Origin: Muscardinus avellanarius
Taxonomy: Eukaryota > Chordata > Mammalia > Rodentia > Gliridae
DNA length: 64,000 nt
NCBI GenBank assembly: GCA_963383645.1
Contig: OY726559.1
Coordinates: forward strand, 120,489,405-120,553,404
Direction of reading: 5' to 3'
Shown here piece by piece: positions 20,917 to 33,807 of the stretch. Position numbers and translations under genes: made by a program. Within the stretch, counting starts at the first letter, position 1, and each line of letters begins with the position of its first letter. The notes beneath the pieces were generated by a model. It searched no databases, was not told where the DNA came from, and saw only the letters and a program-made list of their open reading frames with translations.

Positions 20917-21126
20917 CATTTTATTTTTTTAATTTTTGCGGGTCTGGGGATGGAACCCAGGGGCGTTCAACCTCTGAGCTATACCCTCTGCCCTATTTTT
21001 TATTCTTTATTTTGAAACAGGGTCTCACTAAATTGTGGAGGGCCTAAGGAGCTGAGGCTGTCCGCGAATCCCGATCCTTCTCAGCCTCCTGAATGCTGGG
21101 ATTACAAGTGTGCACCCACACCTGGC
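20917..21126 (-). mobile_element. B1-dID SINE (subfamily c) nested in a plus-strand SINE
   Basis: Starts gcgggtctggggatggaacc after a T-rich stretch. The flanks ttaagaccctattt (20903-20916) and ttaagaccctgttt (21127-21140) differ at one base and lie in the B1 part of the host copy. Confidence 0.88.
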
Positions 21127-21949
21127 TTAAGACCCTGTTTTAAAATAAAAAGAAAATAAGCCAGTTTGGTAGCTTCATAGCGCTTGCTTGTAATCCCTGC
21201 ATTTGGGAGGCTGATACAGGAGGATCATGGTTCGCAGACAGCCTCAGCTACTTAGTGACATCCTTTGCAACTCAGTGAGACCCTGTTTCAAAATAAAAGA
21301 ATAAAATATAGGGCAGAGGGAGTAGCTCGGAGGTCAAATGCCCCTGGGTTCCATCCCCAGATCCGGAAAAAAAAAAAATAGGGCTGGAGTTATGTATAGC
21401 TTGGAGGTAGAAAGCCCTTGGGTTCAATCTCCAGTAAAACACACGAACACACACACTCTTTAGGTCTTTTCTGTTTGGTGGCACTTGGGAGGCTGAGACA
21501 GAAGGATCATAGGTTCCAGGCCCGCCTCAGCAATTTAGTAAGACCCTGTTTCTTTTTTCTTTTCTTTTTTTCCCCTTTCTTCCTTCCGTGTGTGTGTGTG
21601 TGTGAGTGTGTGTGGCACTGGGGATTGAACTCAGGTGCATTCTACCTCTGAGCTACAAAAAAAAAAAAAAAAAAAAAAGATAAAAAAACAGAGTCTTAAT
21701 AAGTTGCAGAGGGCCCACTAAGTAGCTGAGGCTGGCTGAGAACCTTCGATCCTCCTGTCTCAGCCTCCCAAGGCCTGGGCCACTGCCCAGCTTAAGACCC
21801 TGTTTCAAGATAAAAAATAAAAAGGGCTGGGGGTGTAGCTCAAAGTTAGACTGTCCTTAGGTTCAATCAATCAATCCCCAGTACAAATAAGTAAGTAGGT
21901 AAGTAAGTAAGTAAGTAAGTAAATAAATAAATAAATAGAGCCTGACCCC

Positions 21950-22520
21950 CTTCCCTTGGGTTTTGCCCCCAGGTTGCAGCGGACCAGAGCATCCGCGCTC
22001 AGTTCTCTTCCATCCTCTTTTATGCTAGAGTTTGGGACCCGAGGGATGTGGGGGGCGCGGGATAACTGGGAAGTTACTGTTGGCGTAACTGAGGACGGGA
22101 GAAAGCGGGGTCTGCGGTAGTTGGAGGTGACGGTTGGTGGGACTGGTGGGCGGCCGTGGGCGGGGCCCGTGGGGGCGGGGCGTGGGCGTGGGCGGGGCGT
22201 GGGCGGGGCCGCGGCTCCTTCCCGCAGGGGGCAGGCCCTGCCAGGTGGCGCGGCTTGAGCCGAGCCCGGGTCGCAGCTGCAGACTGCCGGCTTTATCAAC
22301 TCTGCAGGGCGGGTGGGCGGGGCCTGGGCGGTGGGCGTGGCCGGGCTCGAGGCCGGGCTTCGGGTTCCCGCCTCTGATTGGGCGGTCGGGGTCTGGGGCG
22401 GGGCCCGCTCTGCTTCTTGACAGTTGTCGCTCGCAGCGCCGCAGCCCGAGTCCGGTGGGTCTGAGAACCTGTGGCCGGCTCTCCACGCGTCCCCGTCCCC
22501 CCGTGGCCCCGGCCCCGGCC
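21950..22520 (+). promoter_or_regulatory. ANKRD35: ANKRD35 promoter CpG island and 5'UTR
   Basis: Repeats stop at about 21935 and GC content rises sharply. Five GGGCGG boxes lie within 22148-22206 (at 22148, 22158, 22173, 22190, 22201), the classic Sp1/KLF site. No TATA box is evident near the GC boxes. There is no ATG in 22400-22520, so the ATG at 22521 would be the first in a transcript starting in this interval. The transcription start itself cannot be read from sequence. Confidence 0.75.
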
Positions 22521-22559
22521 ATGAAGCGCATTTTCTCCTGCTCCAGTTCGCAAGTGGCG
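22521..22559 (+). CDS. ANKRD35: ANKRD35 exon 1 (start codon)
   Basis: Residues 1-13. The ATG sits in ggccatga, with G at -3. The donor gtaggt starts at 22560. Confidence 0.95.
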
Positions 22560-23780
22560 GTAGGTGCCAACACGCTTGGGCGATGGGGCTGGGGCTGGGG
22601 TCCGAGCCCTGTGGTGACGGAAGTCCCATGCCAGGTGCGGTGGCCTCGTCTCCTCATCGGCTCCCGCAGCGCAACGCTAACTCTGTGTCATTCCTAACCG
22701 TCCCCGGCTCCTGACTTGCCTTCCTAACTCGCACCCTCCCTAGGCTCCTTTCCCTTGGGCCCGCGTCCTCCTAGCATCCACACCCCAACTTCTGCAGCCC
22801 TGCTCCCAAAGCTCTGCTCTCTACTTCTTCTCTGTCCCCCACTTCCGAACCACCCCAAGTATCAGCCCCAGTCCTGCCCAGCCCTGACCCCTTCTACCAT
22901 CCCCCATTGCTGCCCCACAGCTTCATTTTCCTTCCTTGTCCGGTCCTCACATCCTTCCAGTACGACCCGTTTGCTGTCTTCCCAACAGATAGCCTTCCCC
23001 CGCCCTCCTCACAGTCTCCAGTCCTTGCCTCATCCCCACCCCAGCCACTTCTACTGCAGCCCCCTATCAGAGGACTGAGCCTCCGACATTCCAAACCCCT
23101 CCCCATCCATTGATGCCCTGGTTTGCCTGATTTCTTCCGATCCCACTTTTCCTCTTCGCCTGGCCTCCTCCTGCTCACTGTGGGTTAATCTTGCAGTCTA
23201 GCCAGCCTGACAGGCACTGCCAGAGGACGCACAGTTGCCTGGCTGCTCCCCAAAGGACTGGGTGAGTTGCCTGCAGAATCCACTCGGGCCAGTTCACTGC
23301 AGTGTCTGCTCATCAGACTGGTTCTTGGGCCAGTAGGGACTTTGTGCCCATTTTTCCCCAGACTTCCTTTACCCTGATCCCTCACCCAGTTCTTTAGGTC
23401 TTGTGTTGCCTTTGGTTGAGTTTAGGAAAAGTAATGGTGAAAGGAGAAGATGAAGGGTCTTCTTGAGAGTTCCCAGAAGTCATTCAATTCTCCATATCCC
23501 CCAGAAAAAAACACAAGATTACAAAAACTGGTGGCTCAGGGAGTGTACAGCTTCTCTTTCTCTAAAGATATATCTCTGGGCTGGCTGTGGTGCCACACAC
23601 CTAAATTCCCCTACTTGGGAGGCTGGGACAGGAGGATCACAGCCAGCCTCAGCTACTTAGTGAGGCCCTCTGCAACTTAGTGAGACCCTATTTCAAAATA
23701 AAGAATAAAAAAAAAAAAAAAAAAACAGGGCTGGGGTGTAGCTCAGAGGTAGAATGCCCCTGGGTTCAATCTCCAGTATC

Positions 23781-23815
<35 letters not shown>

Positions 23816-25756
23816 GGGCTGGGATGTAACTCAGAGGTATAATGCCCCTAGATTCAATCCTTAATACACACATACATAGGCACATGTGCAAATGTTCTAT
23901 TATGGGGCGTGGTAGAGCACACCTGTAATCCCAATACTTAGGAGGCTGAGACATAAGGATTATAGGTTAGAGACCAGCCTCAGCAATTTAGCGAGATCCT
24001 ATTTCAAAATAATTTTAAAAGGGCCCGGGGGGGGGGGCCAGGCGTGGTGGTGCACACTTGTAATCCCCGTGCTTGGGAGGCGGAGACAGGAGGATGGCGC
24101 AGGTTCGAAGCCAGCCTTGCTGGCTTAAGAGACCCTGTTTCCAAAAATAAAAAATAGGTCTGGGAGTGTAGCCCAGTGGTTGAAGGGCTTCCAGGAACCT
24201 CAGTACCACCAAAAAAAAAAAAAAAAGCGGGGGGGCCGGGGGTAAGCCGGGCATGGTGGCACTCACTTGTAATCCCAGCATTTGGGAGGCTTGAGACAGG
24301 AGGATCACAGTTCATGGACAGTCTCGGCTACTACTTAATAAGGCCCTTTGTAATTCAGTGAGACCCAGTTTCAAAATAAAGAATAAAAAATAGGGCTGGG
24401 GGTGTAGCTCGGAAGTAGAATGCCCTTGGGTTCCATCCCCAGTATCATAAAAAAAGCCACAGGTGTTGCTTGGAGGTTCAGTTCCCAGATTGGGATTGTG
24501 GATCACTTAAAGTGACATAGCTGTCTGCATGTAGTAATGCTGCTTAGCTATCTTGACTCTGTGTTGTCATTCATGGACAAGTATGAGAAATGCTCAGTTA
24601 GTTCACTCTGTATCCAGGCCACAGAAACCTAGAAGAAAGCTCTGAGGCAGAAGTGGGAGCTCTGTTGAGACCTGCCATTGTCCCATTTGCATTTGCTTCT
24701 TCATGTAGTTTCCACACATTAATCTACCAGTTAAAAGGCACTTACTAAACTCGGAATGGTGGTATGCATCTCTAATCCTAGGACTTGGGAGGCTGAGACC
24801 AGCTTCAGCAACATAACCAGACTCTCAGCAACCTGTTGAGACTTCGTTTCAAGACAAAAAGTTGTTGTTTTTTAAGGGCTGTAGGAGCTGTGCGTGGTGG
24901 TACATGCTTGTAATCCCAGCATTTGGGAAACTGAGACAGGAGAATTGTGGTTTGTGGACAGCCTCAGCTACTTTGTGAGGCCCTTTGCAACTCAGACCCT
25001 TTTTCTTTTCTTTTCTTTTTTTCTTCTTTTTTTTGGTGGTACTGGGTGGAGTTCCTGGAAACTCTTCTACCCCGGGCTACACTCCCAGACCTATTTTATA
25101 TATTTTTATTTGGAAACAGGGTCTCTTAAGCCAGCGAGGCTGGCTTCAAACCAGCGCGATCCTCCTGTCTCTGCCTCCCAAGAGCGGGGATTACAAGCAT
25201 GTGCCACCACACCCGGCCAGTGAGACCCTTTTTCAAAAATAAAGAATAAGCCGGACATGATGGTGCACACTTGTAATCCCAAGGAGGCTGAGATAGGAGG
25301 ATAGTGCAGGTTCAAAGTCAGCTTCAGTTACTTAATGAGGCTCTCAGCAACTTAGTGAGGGCCTGTTTCCTAATAAAATATAAAAAAATAGGTCTGGGAG
25401 TATAGACCAGAGGTAGAAGGCCCCTGGGTTCCATCCCCAGTATGGAAGGAAGGAAGGAAGGAAGGAAGGAAGGAAGGAAGGAAGGCAGGCAGGCCAGGCG
25501 TGCTGGCACACACTTGTAATCCCAGTATTTGGGAGGTGGAGGAGGATCGCAGTTCTTGAACAGCCTCAGCTACTTAATGAGGCCCTTGGTAACTCACTGA
25601 GACGCTGTTTCAAAATAAAATAGGTCTGGGGTGTATCTTGGAGGTAGAATGGCCCTGGGTTCCATCCCCAGTACTGAAAGAAAAAAAAAAAAAAAGAAAG
25701 AAATAGGGCTGGGGGTATAGCTTGGAGGTAGAATATCCCAGATTCAATCCCCAGTA

Positions 25757-25803
<47 letters not shown>

Positions 25804-26908
25804 ACTTACTATCAGATGTAGTTTAGTGGTAGAGTGCTTGCCTAGCATGTGAGAAGCCCTGGGTTTAATCCCCAGGTCAGAAAAAAAGAATGAATAAAAG
25901 AGAAGGGAAGAAAAAGACATTCACTATTATAGGAACTTGAAACGGAGGTCACCAGATTGTCTTGACCTACACTGACTTTATTTATGGGGTCTGTTCTATA
26001 GACACTGAAAGTCCTCACTGCTGCCCTTCCTTTCAGGTTTGCAGAGCCTGCCCTCCTTAGGAGTGGGGATTGTTCATTCTTCTGATTCTCCAGTCCTTAG
26101 GCAGTGCCTTCTTCCTCTCAAGATGCTGGCATGAGCAATGGGCCAGATCTTGGGGTTGGGAACCATCCTGCAGTCCTTCTTGACTATGAGGAATATCCCA
26201 CCTGTTCTAAACTCTTCTTGGTATGACAAGAGCTCAGTATAAACTAGGCATGGTAGTGCACACTTGTAATCCCAGTACTTGGGAGGAGGATCAAAAGTTC
26301 CTGACCAGCCTTAGCTACTTAATGAGGCCCTCCACAACATAGTGAGATCCTGTTTAAAAATAAAGAATAAACCGGGTGTGGTGGCGCACTCTTGTAATCC
26401 CAACATTTGGGAGACTGAGACTGAAGGATCATGGTTCGCGGACAGCCTCAGCTACTTAGTGAGGCGCTCCATAACTTAGTGAGACCCTGTTCCAAAATAA
26501 TAAAAACAGGGCAGGGGGTGTAGCTTGGAGGTCAAATGCCCCTGGGTTTCACCCCCAGACAGATCCACAAAAACAAATAAGTAAATAAAGATAAAATAAA
26601 GAATAAAAAATAGGGCTAGGAGTGTAGATTGGAGGTAGAATTCCCCTGAGTTCGAGCCGGGCGTGGTGGTGCACGCTTGTAATCCCCGCGCTTGGGAGGC
26701 TGAGACAGGAGAATCGCACATGTTCGAAGCCAGCCTCAGCTACTTAGTGAGGCTCTCAGCAACTTAGTGAGACCCTGTTTCCAAATAAAATATAAAATGG
26801 GTCTGGGAGTATAGCCCGGAGGTAGAAAGCCTCTGGGTTCCACCCCCAGTACCACCCAAAAAAAAAAAAAAAAAAAATTTCCCTGAGTTCCATCCCCAGT
26901 ACTACTAA

Positions 26909-26961
<53 letters not shown>

Positions 26962-29737
26962 GAGGTTATAGGAAGTATATTTGGTGGATTTATCTCTCTG
27001 TGTGTGGTGCTAGGGATTGAATCCAGGGGCATTGTACCTCCAATCTATACCCCCTGCCCTTTAGTGTGTATGGATGGATTGGGTATATTTAGAACTATCT
27101 AGCTGAAAGGAACTTTTCCTCTATCAGACTGGGGTTGCAGAAAGTACGAAGCTAGATCAATCTCAGCTGCAGGTTGTTTCCTTGTGAGAGTTCTGCGCAC
27201 TTCCCAGCATCATTTTTCTCCACTCCTTTGGGTGGTGAACCATGCGGAACCCGTTTGTCAGAGAAACAGTATGACAGCCTTCCTGGCCAGTCCAAAAACC
27301 TGGTTTTCCAGTCACACCTGGAGGTAGCCTCTCCCTATTCACACTCTACCCCTCAGACCCCTATGTCCAGAGCCAGAGCCCTGCACCTCCAGTCTAAGGT
27401 AAGGACTAAAAGATCAGCGATCACTTTGAAATGTAGTACAGGCCTATAATCCCAGGACCTGGGAGGCTGAGACAGGAGGATCATAGGTTCGAAGCCAGCC
27501 TTAGCCATTTTGTGAGGCTGTCAGCAACTTAGTGAGATCCTGTTTCAAAATTAAAAAAAATAACATTGGGGATCTAGCTCAGAGGTAGAATGCTCTTGGG
27601 TTCAATCTCCAGTAAAACACACACACACACATATACACACACGTGCACACATGTTAATCTATATTATGCACTATATGAGGAGATCAACAAACAAAAAAAA
27701 TCAGCTCCTATCATCTCATTTTAATTTTTTTTTTTTTTTTTGGTATGGGGGATTGAATCCAGTAGCATTTTACCTCTGAGTTACATCCTCAGCCCTTTTT
27801 AAAATTTTTGAAATAAATTCTCCCAAAATTGCTGAGACTGACCTCAAGCTGGTGATCCTCCTGTCTGAACTTTTCACTACTGAGATTATGGGCATATGCC
27901 GCTGCACCCAGCTATCTCATTTTATATTAAAGGAAGGGTAGCCGGGCGTAGTGACGCACGCTTGTAATCCCCGCGCTTGGGAGGCTGAGACAGGAGAATC
28001 GCATAGGTTCAAAGCCAGCCTCAGCTACTTAGTGAGGCTCTCAGCAACTTAGTGAGACCCTGTTTCCAAATAAAATATAAAATAGGTCTGGGAGTATAGC
28101 CCGGAGGTAGAAAGCCTCTGGGTTCCACCCCAGTAGCACCAAAAAAAAAAAAAATTAATAAGGGAAGGGTATCTTTGAGGATGCCTTGCAGACCAGTTTA
28201 CTCTGCCTATGTAGAAAGCAGACTAAATAGGGCACTGGAAAATAGCTTCAAACTGTTGGCCCTGAATCAGCACAGAGGGATGTCCACGGCATTTAAAATG
28301 TTGAGAGGCAGGTCCTGGTTCCTTCAGGGAAGCCATTCCATGTTCAGTCACCTGTTCTGTTTCAGTAGCCATTGTCTTTTCTTCTTACTGCTGTGAGACA
28401 CAAGAGTGAGCAATCACCCCTGCAAAGTCTCCCTCATCTCAACTATGCAGCTGGGCATGCTGGTATGCACCTGGACTTCTAATACTTGGAAGGCTGAGAC
28501 AGGAGGATTGCAGGTTGGAGGCCAGCCTCAGCATATCAGGCCCTGGACAACTTAGTGAGACTCTGTTTCAAAATAAAAAATAAAGAGCCGGGCGTGGTGG
28601 CGCACGCTTGTAATCCCAGCCTTTGGGAGGCTGAAACCGGAGGCTCTGCGGTTCGCAGACATCCTCAGCTACTTAGTGAGGCCCTCTGCAACTAAGCGAG
28701 ACCCTGTTTCAAAATAAAAGAATAAAATATAGGATGGGGGTGTAGCTCGGATGTTGAGTGCCCCTGGGTTCCTTCCCCAGACCCACAAAATAAATAAATA
28801 ACTAAATAATAAATAAATAACTAAAATAGTGCTGGAGGTGTGGCTCAGAGGTAGAATGCCCCTGGGTTCAATCCCCAGTGCCCCTCCCCCAGACACATAC
28901 ACACAGAGGAAAAAGAAAAAAAGGGAGAAAGAGAGGCGCCTTTACTCTCAGACGTTGTTCATGGCTGGAATGAGCAAAGCCCATTCCTCCCGCTCCTCGA
29001 GCCGGGGAACTGTCCTGAGCACAGGAAAATCCAAAGTGCGCCCAGCAAAGCCGGGAGCTATAGAGATGGGACTAGCATTTGTCACGTCGCTACAAGGTGA
29101 CAGACCGCGCTAGGGCTTTATATATTGTCACATCATTAGGAAACGGAGCTTCAAGCTGGGTGTGTGTGGCGCACGCTTGAGATCCCAGTGTTTGCGAGGC
29201 TGAGACAGAAGGATCACAGGTTCACGGACAGCCTCAGCTACTTAGTGGAGGCCCTTTGCAACTCAGACCCTGTTTCAAAATAAAGAATTCAAAAAATAGT
29301 GCTGGGGTGTAGCTTGGAAGTAGAATGACCCTAGGTTCCATCCCCAATACCGAAAAAAAAAAAAAAAAGAAGAAACTGAGGTTCAAAGATATTTTTATAT
29401 GTCAAATATTCAGAGACAGAGTTTGAATTAAGATTTTTTTTTTCCAGTACTGGGAATGGAACCCAGAGGCTTTCTACAGAGATAGAAAAGCTACAGCCCA
29501 GCCCCATTTTTTATTCTTTTTTTGTTTTCCTTTGGGGTACTGGGGGTGGAACGCAAGGGCTTTTCTACCTCTCTGAGCTATACTCCCAGACCTTTTTTAT
29601 ACTCTATTTGGAAACAGGGTCTCACTTAAGTTGCTGAGAGCCTCACCAAGTAGAGGAGGCTGGCTTCGAATGCGTGCGATCCTCTTGTCTCAGCCTCCCA
29701 AGCGCTGGGATCACAAACGTGCACCACCACGCCCGGC

Positions 29738-29772
<35 letters not shown>

Positions 29773-32046
29773 TGGTAGTACTGGGGTTCCTGGAAACCCT
29801 TCTACTTCCGGGATACACTCCCAGACCTATGTGATATATTTTTTTTTAATTTGGAAACAGAGTCTCTTAAGCCAGCGCGGCTGGCTTCGAACCTGCGCGA
29901 TTCTCCTGTCTCCCCCTTCCAAGCGCGGGGATTACAAGCATGCGGCTTAGTCTTTATTTTGAAACAGGGTCTCATTGAGTTGCAAGTTAAGATCAGGCAT
30001 CAGAGGCAAGTGTGGCGGTGCTCACCTGTAAACCCAGTACTTGGGAGGCTGAAACAGGAGGATCAAGGCTTGTCTCAGCAACTTAGTGAGCCGCTTTGCA
30101 ACTTAGCGAGATCCTGTTTCAAAATAAAGAATAAAATATAGGGCTGGAAGCCGGGCGTGGTGGTGCACACTTGCAATCCCAGCATTCAGGAGGCTGAGAC
30201 TGTAGTATCGCGATTCGCAGACATCCTCAGCTACTTAGTGAGGCTCTCTGCAACTTAGACCCTGTTTCAAAATAAAGAATAAAAAATAGGGCAGTGGGTG
30301 GAGCTCGGAGGTTGAATGCCCCTGGGTTCCATCCCCAGATCTGAAAAAAAAAAAAAAAAAAAAAAAACGGAAAAAAAAACAGGGTTTGAGGTGTAGCTCT
30401 GGTTCAACCCCCTAGTACTACAAACAAAGAATTAGTATCAAGTGGCCTGGGTAAATTCTAAGTCCAAATTTATCACACTTTTATGAGGTTCTGAACAGGT
30501 ATCTAACCTCCATGTGCTTCCATTTCTTCTGTCAAAGAGATAAAATAATACCAAATATTAGCTTTAGCCGGGCGTGGTGGCGCACGCTTGTAATCCCCGC
30601 ACTTAGGAGGCGGAGACAGGAGGATCGAGCAGGTTCGAAGCCAGCTGTGCGCGCTGGCTTAAGAGACCCTGTTTCCAAATAAAAATATAAAAAATAGGTC
30701 TGGGAGCGTAGCCCGGAGGTAGAAGGGCTTCCAGGAACCCCAGTACCACAAAAAAAAAAAAAAAAAAAAAAAATTAGTTTTAACTATTTTCCAGGGACAC
30801 TGAGAGGCTAACTGAAATATTACTTAAAAGGCCCATCAGGAGCCACCAGGGTGGTGCAGGAGTATTATCTTAGAATCCATCTACCCTAGATAATTTTATA
30901 GTTTGGGCACTTAAGTCTTTCCTGCTGTTGATTAATCATTTGCCCCGGCTATATAAGCAGTATTTGAAATGAGTTATTGGGCTTCCACAGACCCTATTTC
31001 TCTTCACCTCCTCCTGTGACCCCATAAAATGCCGTCTGCCCCACCAATTTCTCACTACTTCCTGTTTTGTTTTTGGAGCTACCATCCATTTATATGGCTC
31101 TTTATAGTTTACAAAAAGATTGCATATACTTTAGCTTATTTAATAACGCACAGGGTGATGAGGTAGTTATTATTACACACATTTTACAGATGAGGAAACC
31201 TGTTAGAGGTGTTTCATGGCTTGCTCTGGGTCATGAGGCTGAGAATGTAGCTGAACCAGGTCCCAGATTCAGTCCAGCTGACAACATATTCATCCGGGGC
31301 CCCTCACAGCACACAGCACACCAGAAATGCTTGTGTTCCTCCCTTCTTCCTTGCCTTTCCCTCCCAGGACCTAGGCAGGCTTCTCTATGCTCTCATTCCT
31401 GGGTGTCTTTACACAACTTTCTCTTTTACGCCCTGTAAGACTTCAATTATTGTAATTACTCCTCCACCCGAAAAACTCAAGCTGGGATGGTAGAACAATG
31501 TGTGGCCAGGTGTGGCTGTTGTCTGGGACAGCTGCTCCCTGCCAGGGAGCCAGGAAGGACTGGGGGAGGCAGAGGGGGAGGGGGTCCTCTTCTGCCTTTT
31601 TTCTTTTCTTTTCTTTTTTTGGTATGGGGATTGAATCCAGAGGCATTCTACCTCTGAGCTACACCTCCAGTCTGATTTTATTTATTTATTTATTATTGCG
31701 CTACTAGGAATGGAACCCAGGGGCATTCTAAAATTTATTTTAGCCGGGCTTGGTGGCGCACGCTTGTAATCCCCGCACTTGGGAGGCTGAGACAGGAGGA
31801 TCGCACAGGTTCAAAGCCAGCCTCAGCTACTGAGTGAGGCTCTCAGCAATTTAGTAAGACCCTGTTTCCAAATAAAATATAAAATAGATCTAGGAGTATA
31901 GCCTGGAGGTAGAAAAGCCCCTGGGTTCCATCCCCAGTACCACCAAAATAAATAAATAAAATAAAATTTATTTTATTTTTGTACTGAGGATTGAACCCAG
32001 GGGTTACCTCTGAGCTACACCCCCAGCCTGATCTTTCTTTCTTTTT

Positions 32047-32090
<44 letters not shown>

Positions 32091-33422
32091 TTTCTTTCTT
32101 TCTTTTTGCGGTACTGGGGATGGAACCCAGGGGTATTTGACCTCCGAGCTACACCCCTATTTTTTATTCCTTTTTTTTTTTGGTGGTACTGGGGTTCCTG
32201 GAAACCCTTCTACCTCCAGGTTATACTCCCAAACCTATTTTTTTTAATATATTTATTTTTTATTTGGAAACAGGGTCTCTTTAACCAGTGAGGTTGGCTT
32301 CAAACCCACGCGATCCTCCTGTCTCCACCTCCCAAGCGCGGGGATTACAAGCGTGCACCACCACGCCCAGCTTATTTTTTATTCTTTATTTTGAAATGGT
32401 CTCACTGAGTTGCAAAGGGCCTCACTAAATAGCTGAGGCTGTCCACGAACCGTGATCCTCCTGTCTCAGCCTCCCAAATGCTGGGATTATAAGTGTGCGC
32501 CACTATGCCTGGCTTGCTGAGGATATTCTTGAACATGTGATCATCCTGCTTCAGTCTCCCAAGTACTGGGATAACAGGCCACATCCAGTTCATAAATTTT
32601 TTGTGTGTGTGGTGCTGGCAATTGAACCCAAGGGCATCCTATCTCTGAGCAAAATCCCAGCCCTTTTTGTTATTATTTTGAAACAGGGTCTTAAGTAGCT
32701 GAGTCTGGTTTCGAACCTGTATGATCCTCCTATCTCAGCCTCCCAAGAACTGAGATCACAAGCATGCATCACCATGCCTAGCTACACCTGTAATTTTTTT
32801 TTTTTTTTTTTTTTTTTTGGTGGTACTGGGGTTCCTGAAAGCCCTTCTGCCTCCAGGCTACACTCCCAGACCTAGTTTATATTTTTATTTGGAAACAGTG
32901 TCTCTTAAGCCAGTGAGGCTGGCTTTGAACCAGTGCGATCTTCCTGTCTCCGCCTCCCAAGTGTGGGGATTACAAGTGTGCGCCACCACGCCCAGCTACA
33001 CCTGTAATTTTTAATTCAGTGGTCCAGGTACCTTTAGGTTCAGGCTGGCAATAACCAGCAACAGCTGTTGGTGGCATCTGGGTTGGTTAATGTTTAGTTG
33101 GCCTCCTAAAGGACCAAATAATCTAGGGTGAGTTGTGAAAGACTGAGAGGACCTTAGGAGTCTTTCTTATTCCTTGCTAGACATCTGGCATCTCCCTCTT
33201 TCCTTTCTCCACACCCTCCCCATCCTCCACATGTACACTTTATGGCTTTGGATCAGGTGGAGAGATGGAACCGTCGAGATCAGAAGCTGCTGGAAGCAGT
33301 GCAGCGGGGGGACGTGGGACGCGTGGCCGCCCTGGCCTCCAGGAAGTCGGCCCGGCCCACGAAGCTAGACTGCAACGGCCAGTCCCCGTAAGTCCTCTTG
33401 GCCCTACCACTGTGTGGTTCCA

Positions 33423-33471
<49 letters not shown>

Positions 33472-33519
33472 CTGGGAATTAAACCCAAGAGTGTTCTACT
33501 TTACCTATACCCCAGCCCT

Positions 33520-33559
<40 letters not shown>

Positions 33560-33754
33560 TACTAGGGATTGAGTCCAAGGGTATTCTAGCTCTAGCTAAC
33601 CTCCTGCCCTGTTTTATTTATTTAATTTAGTTTTGCTAAGTTGCTGAGAGCCTGGCTGAATTGTTGAGGTTGTACTTTAACCTGCAATCCTTCTGTCTGA
33701 GCCTTCCAAATACAGGCAGATGTCATCATGCCCATGTGTGGGTTTTTGTTGTTG

Positions 33755-33807
<53 letters not shown>

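Larger units (their letters stand above)
19084..21935 (+). repeat. Plus-strand SINE array upstream of ANKRD35
   Basis: Plus copies at about 19084-19300, 19320-19500, 19510-19715, 19795-20010, 20118-20310, dIDs at 20328-20390, 20441-20500 and 20516-20580, then 20810-20916 continuing at 21127, 21150-21370, 21377-21440 and 21460-21550, and a degenerate one at 21795-21880. Minus copies at 20917-21126 and 21590-21790. Simple repeats: GAAA 19725-19790, GAGAG 20044-20118, ACAT 20395-20440, AAGT/AAAT 21885-21935. Bases 20580-20800 are non-repetitive. Confidence 0.82.
31617..33012. repeat. ANKRD35 intron 1, SINE block E with three TSD-flanked copies
   Basis: Minus dIDs about 31617-31675 and 31697-31729, plus copy 31743-31962, minus dID 31975-32030, CTTT repeat 32034-32105, minus host copy 32106-32515 with a nested minus copy 32170-32372, minus B1 32516-32590, minus 32600-32783, minus subfamily a 32799-32997. 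Confidence 0.85.

Noticed and set aside
22134..22697. Long open frames on both strands over the ANKRD35 CpG island (also 21871-22629 minus)
   Set aside because: GC-rich DNA lacks stop codons by chance. The peptides are Gly/Pro/Arg-rich and overlap the promoter and first exon.
25805..25880. Possible tRNA-Ala gene
   Set aside because: The tRNA-like region has degenerate boxes, no T-run terminator directly after it, and an A-rich tail. It is an ID SINE.
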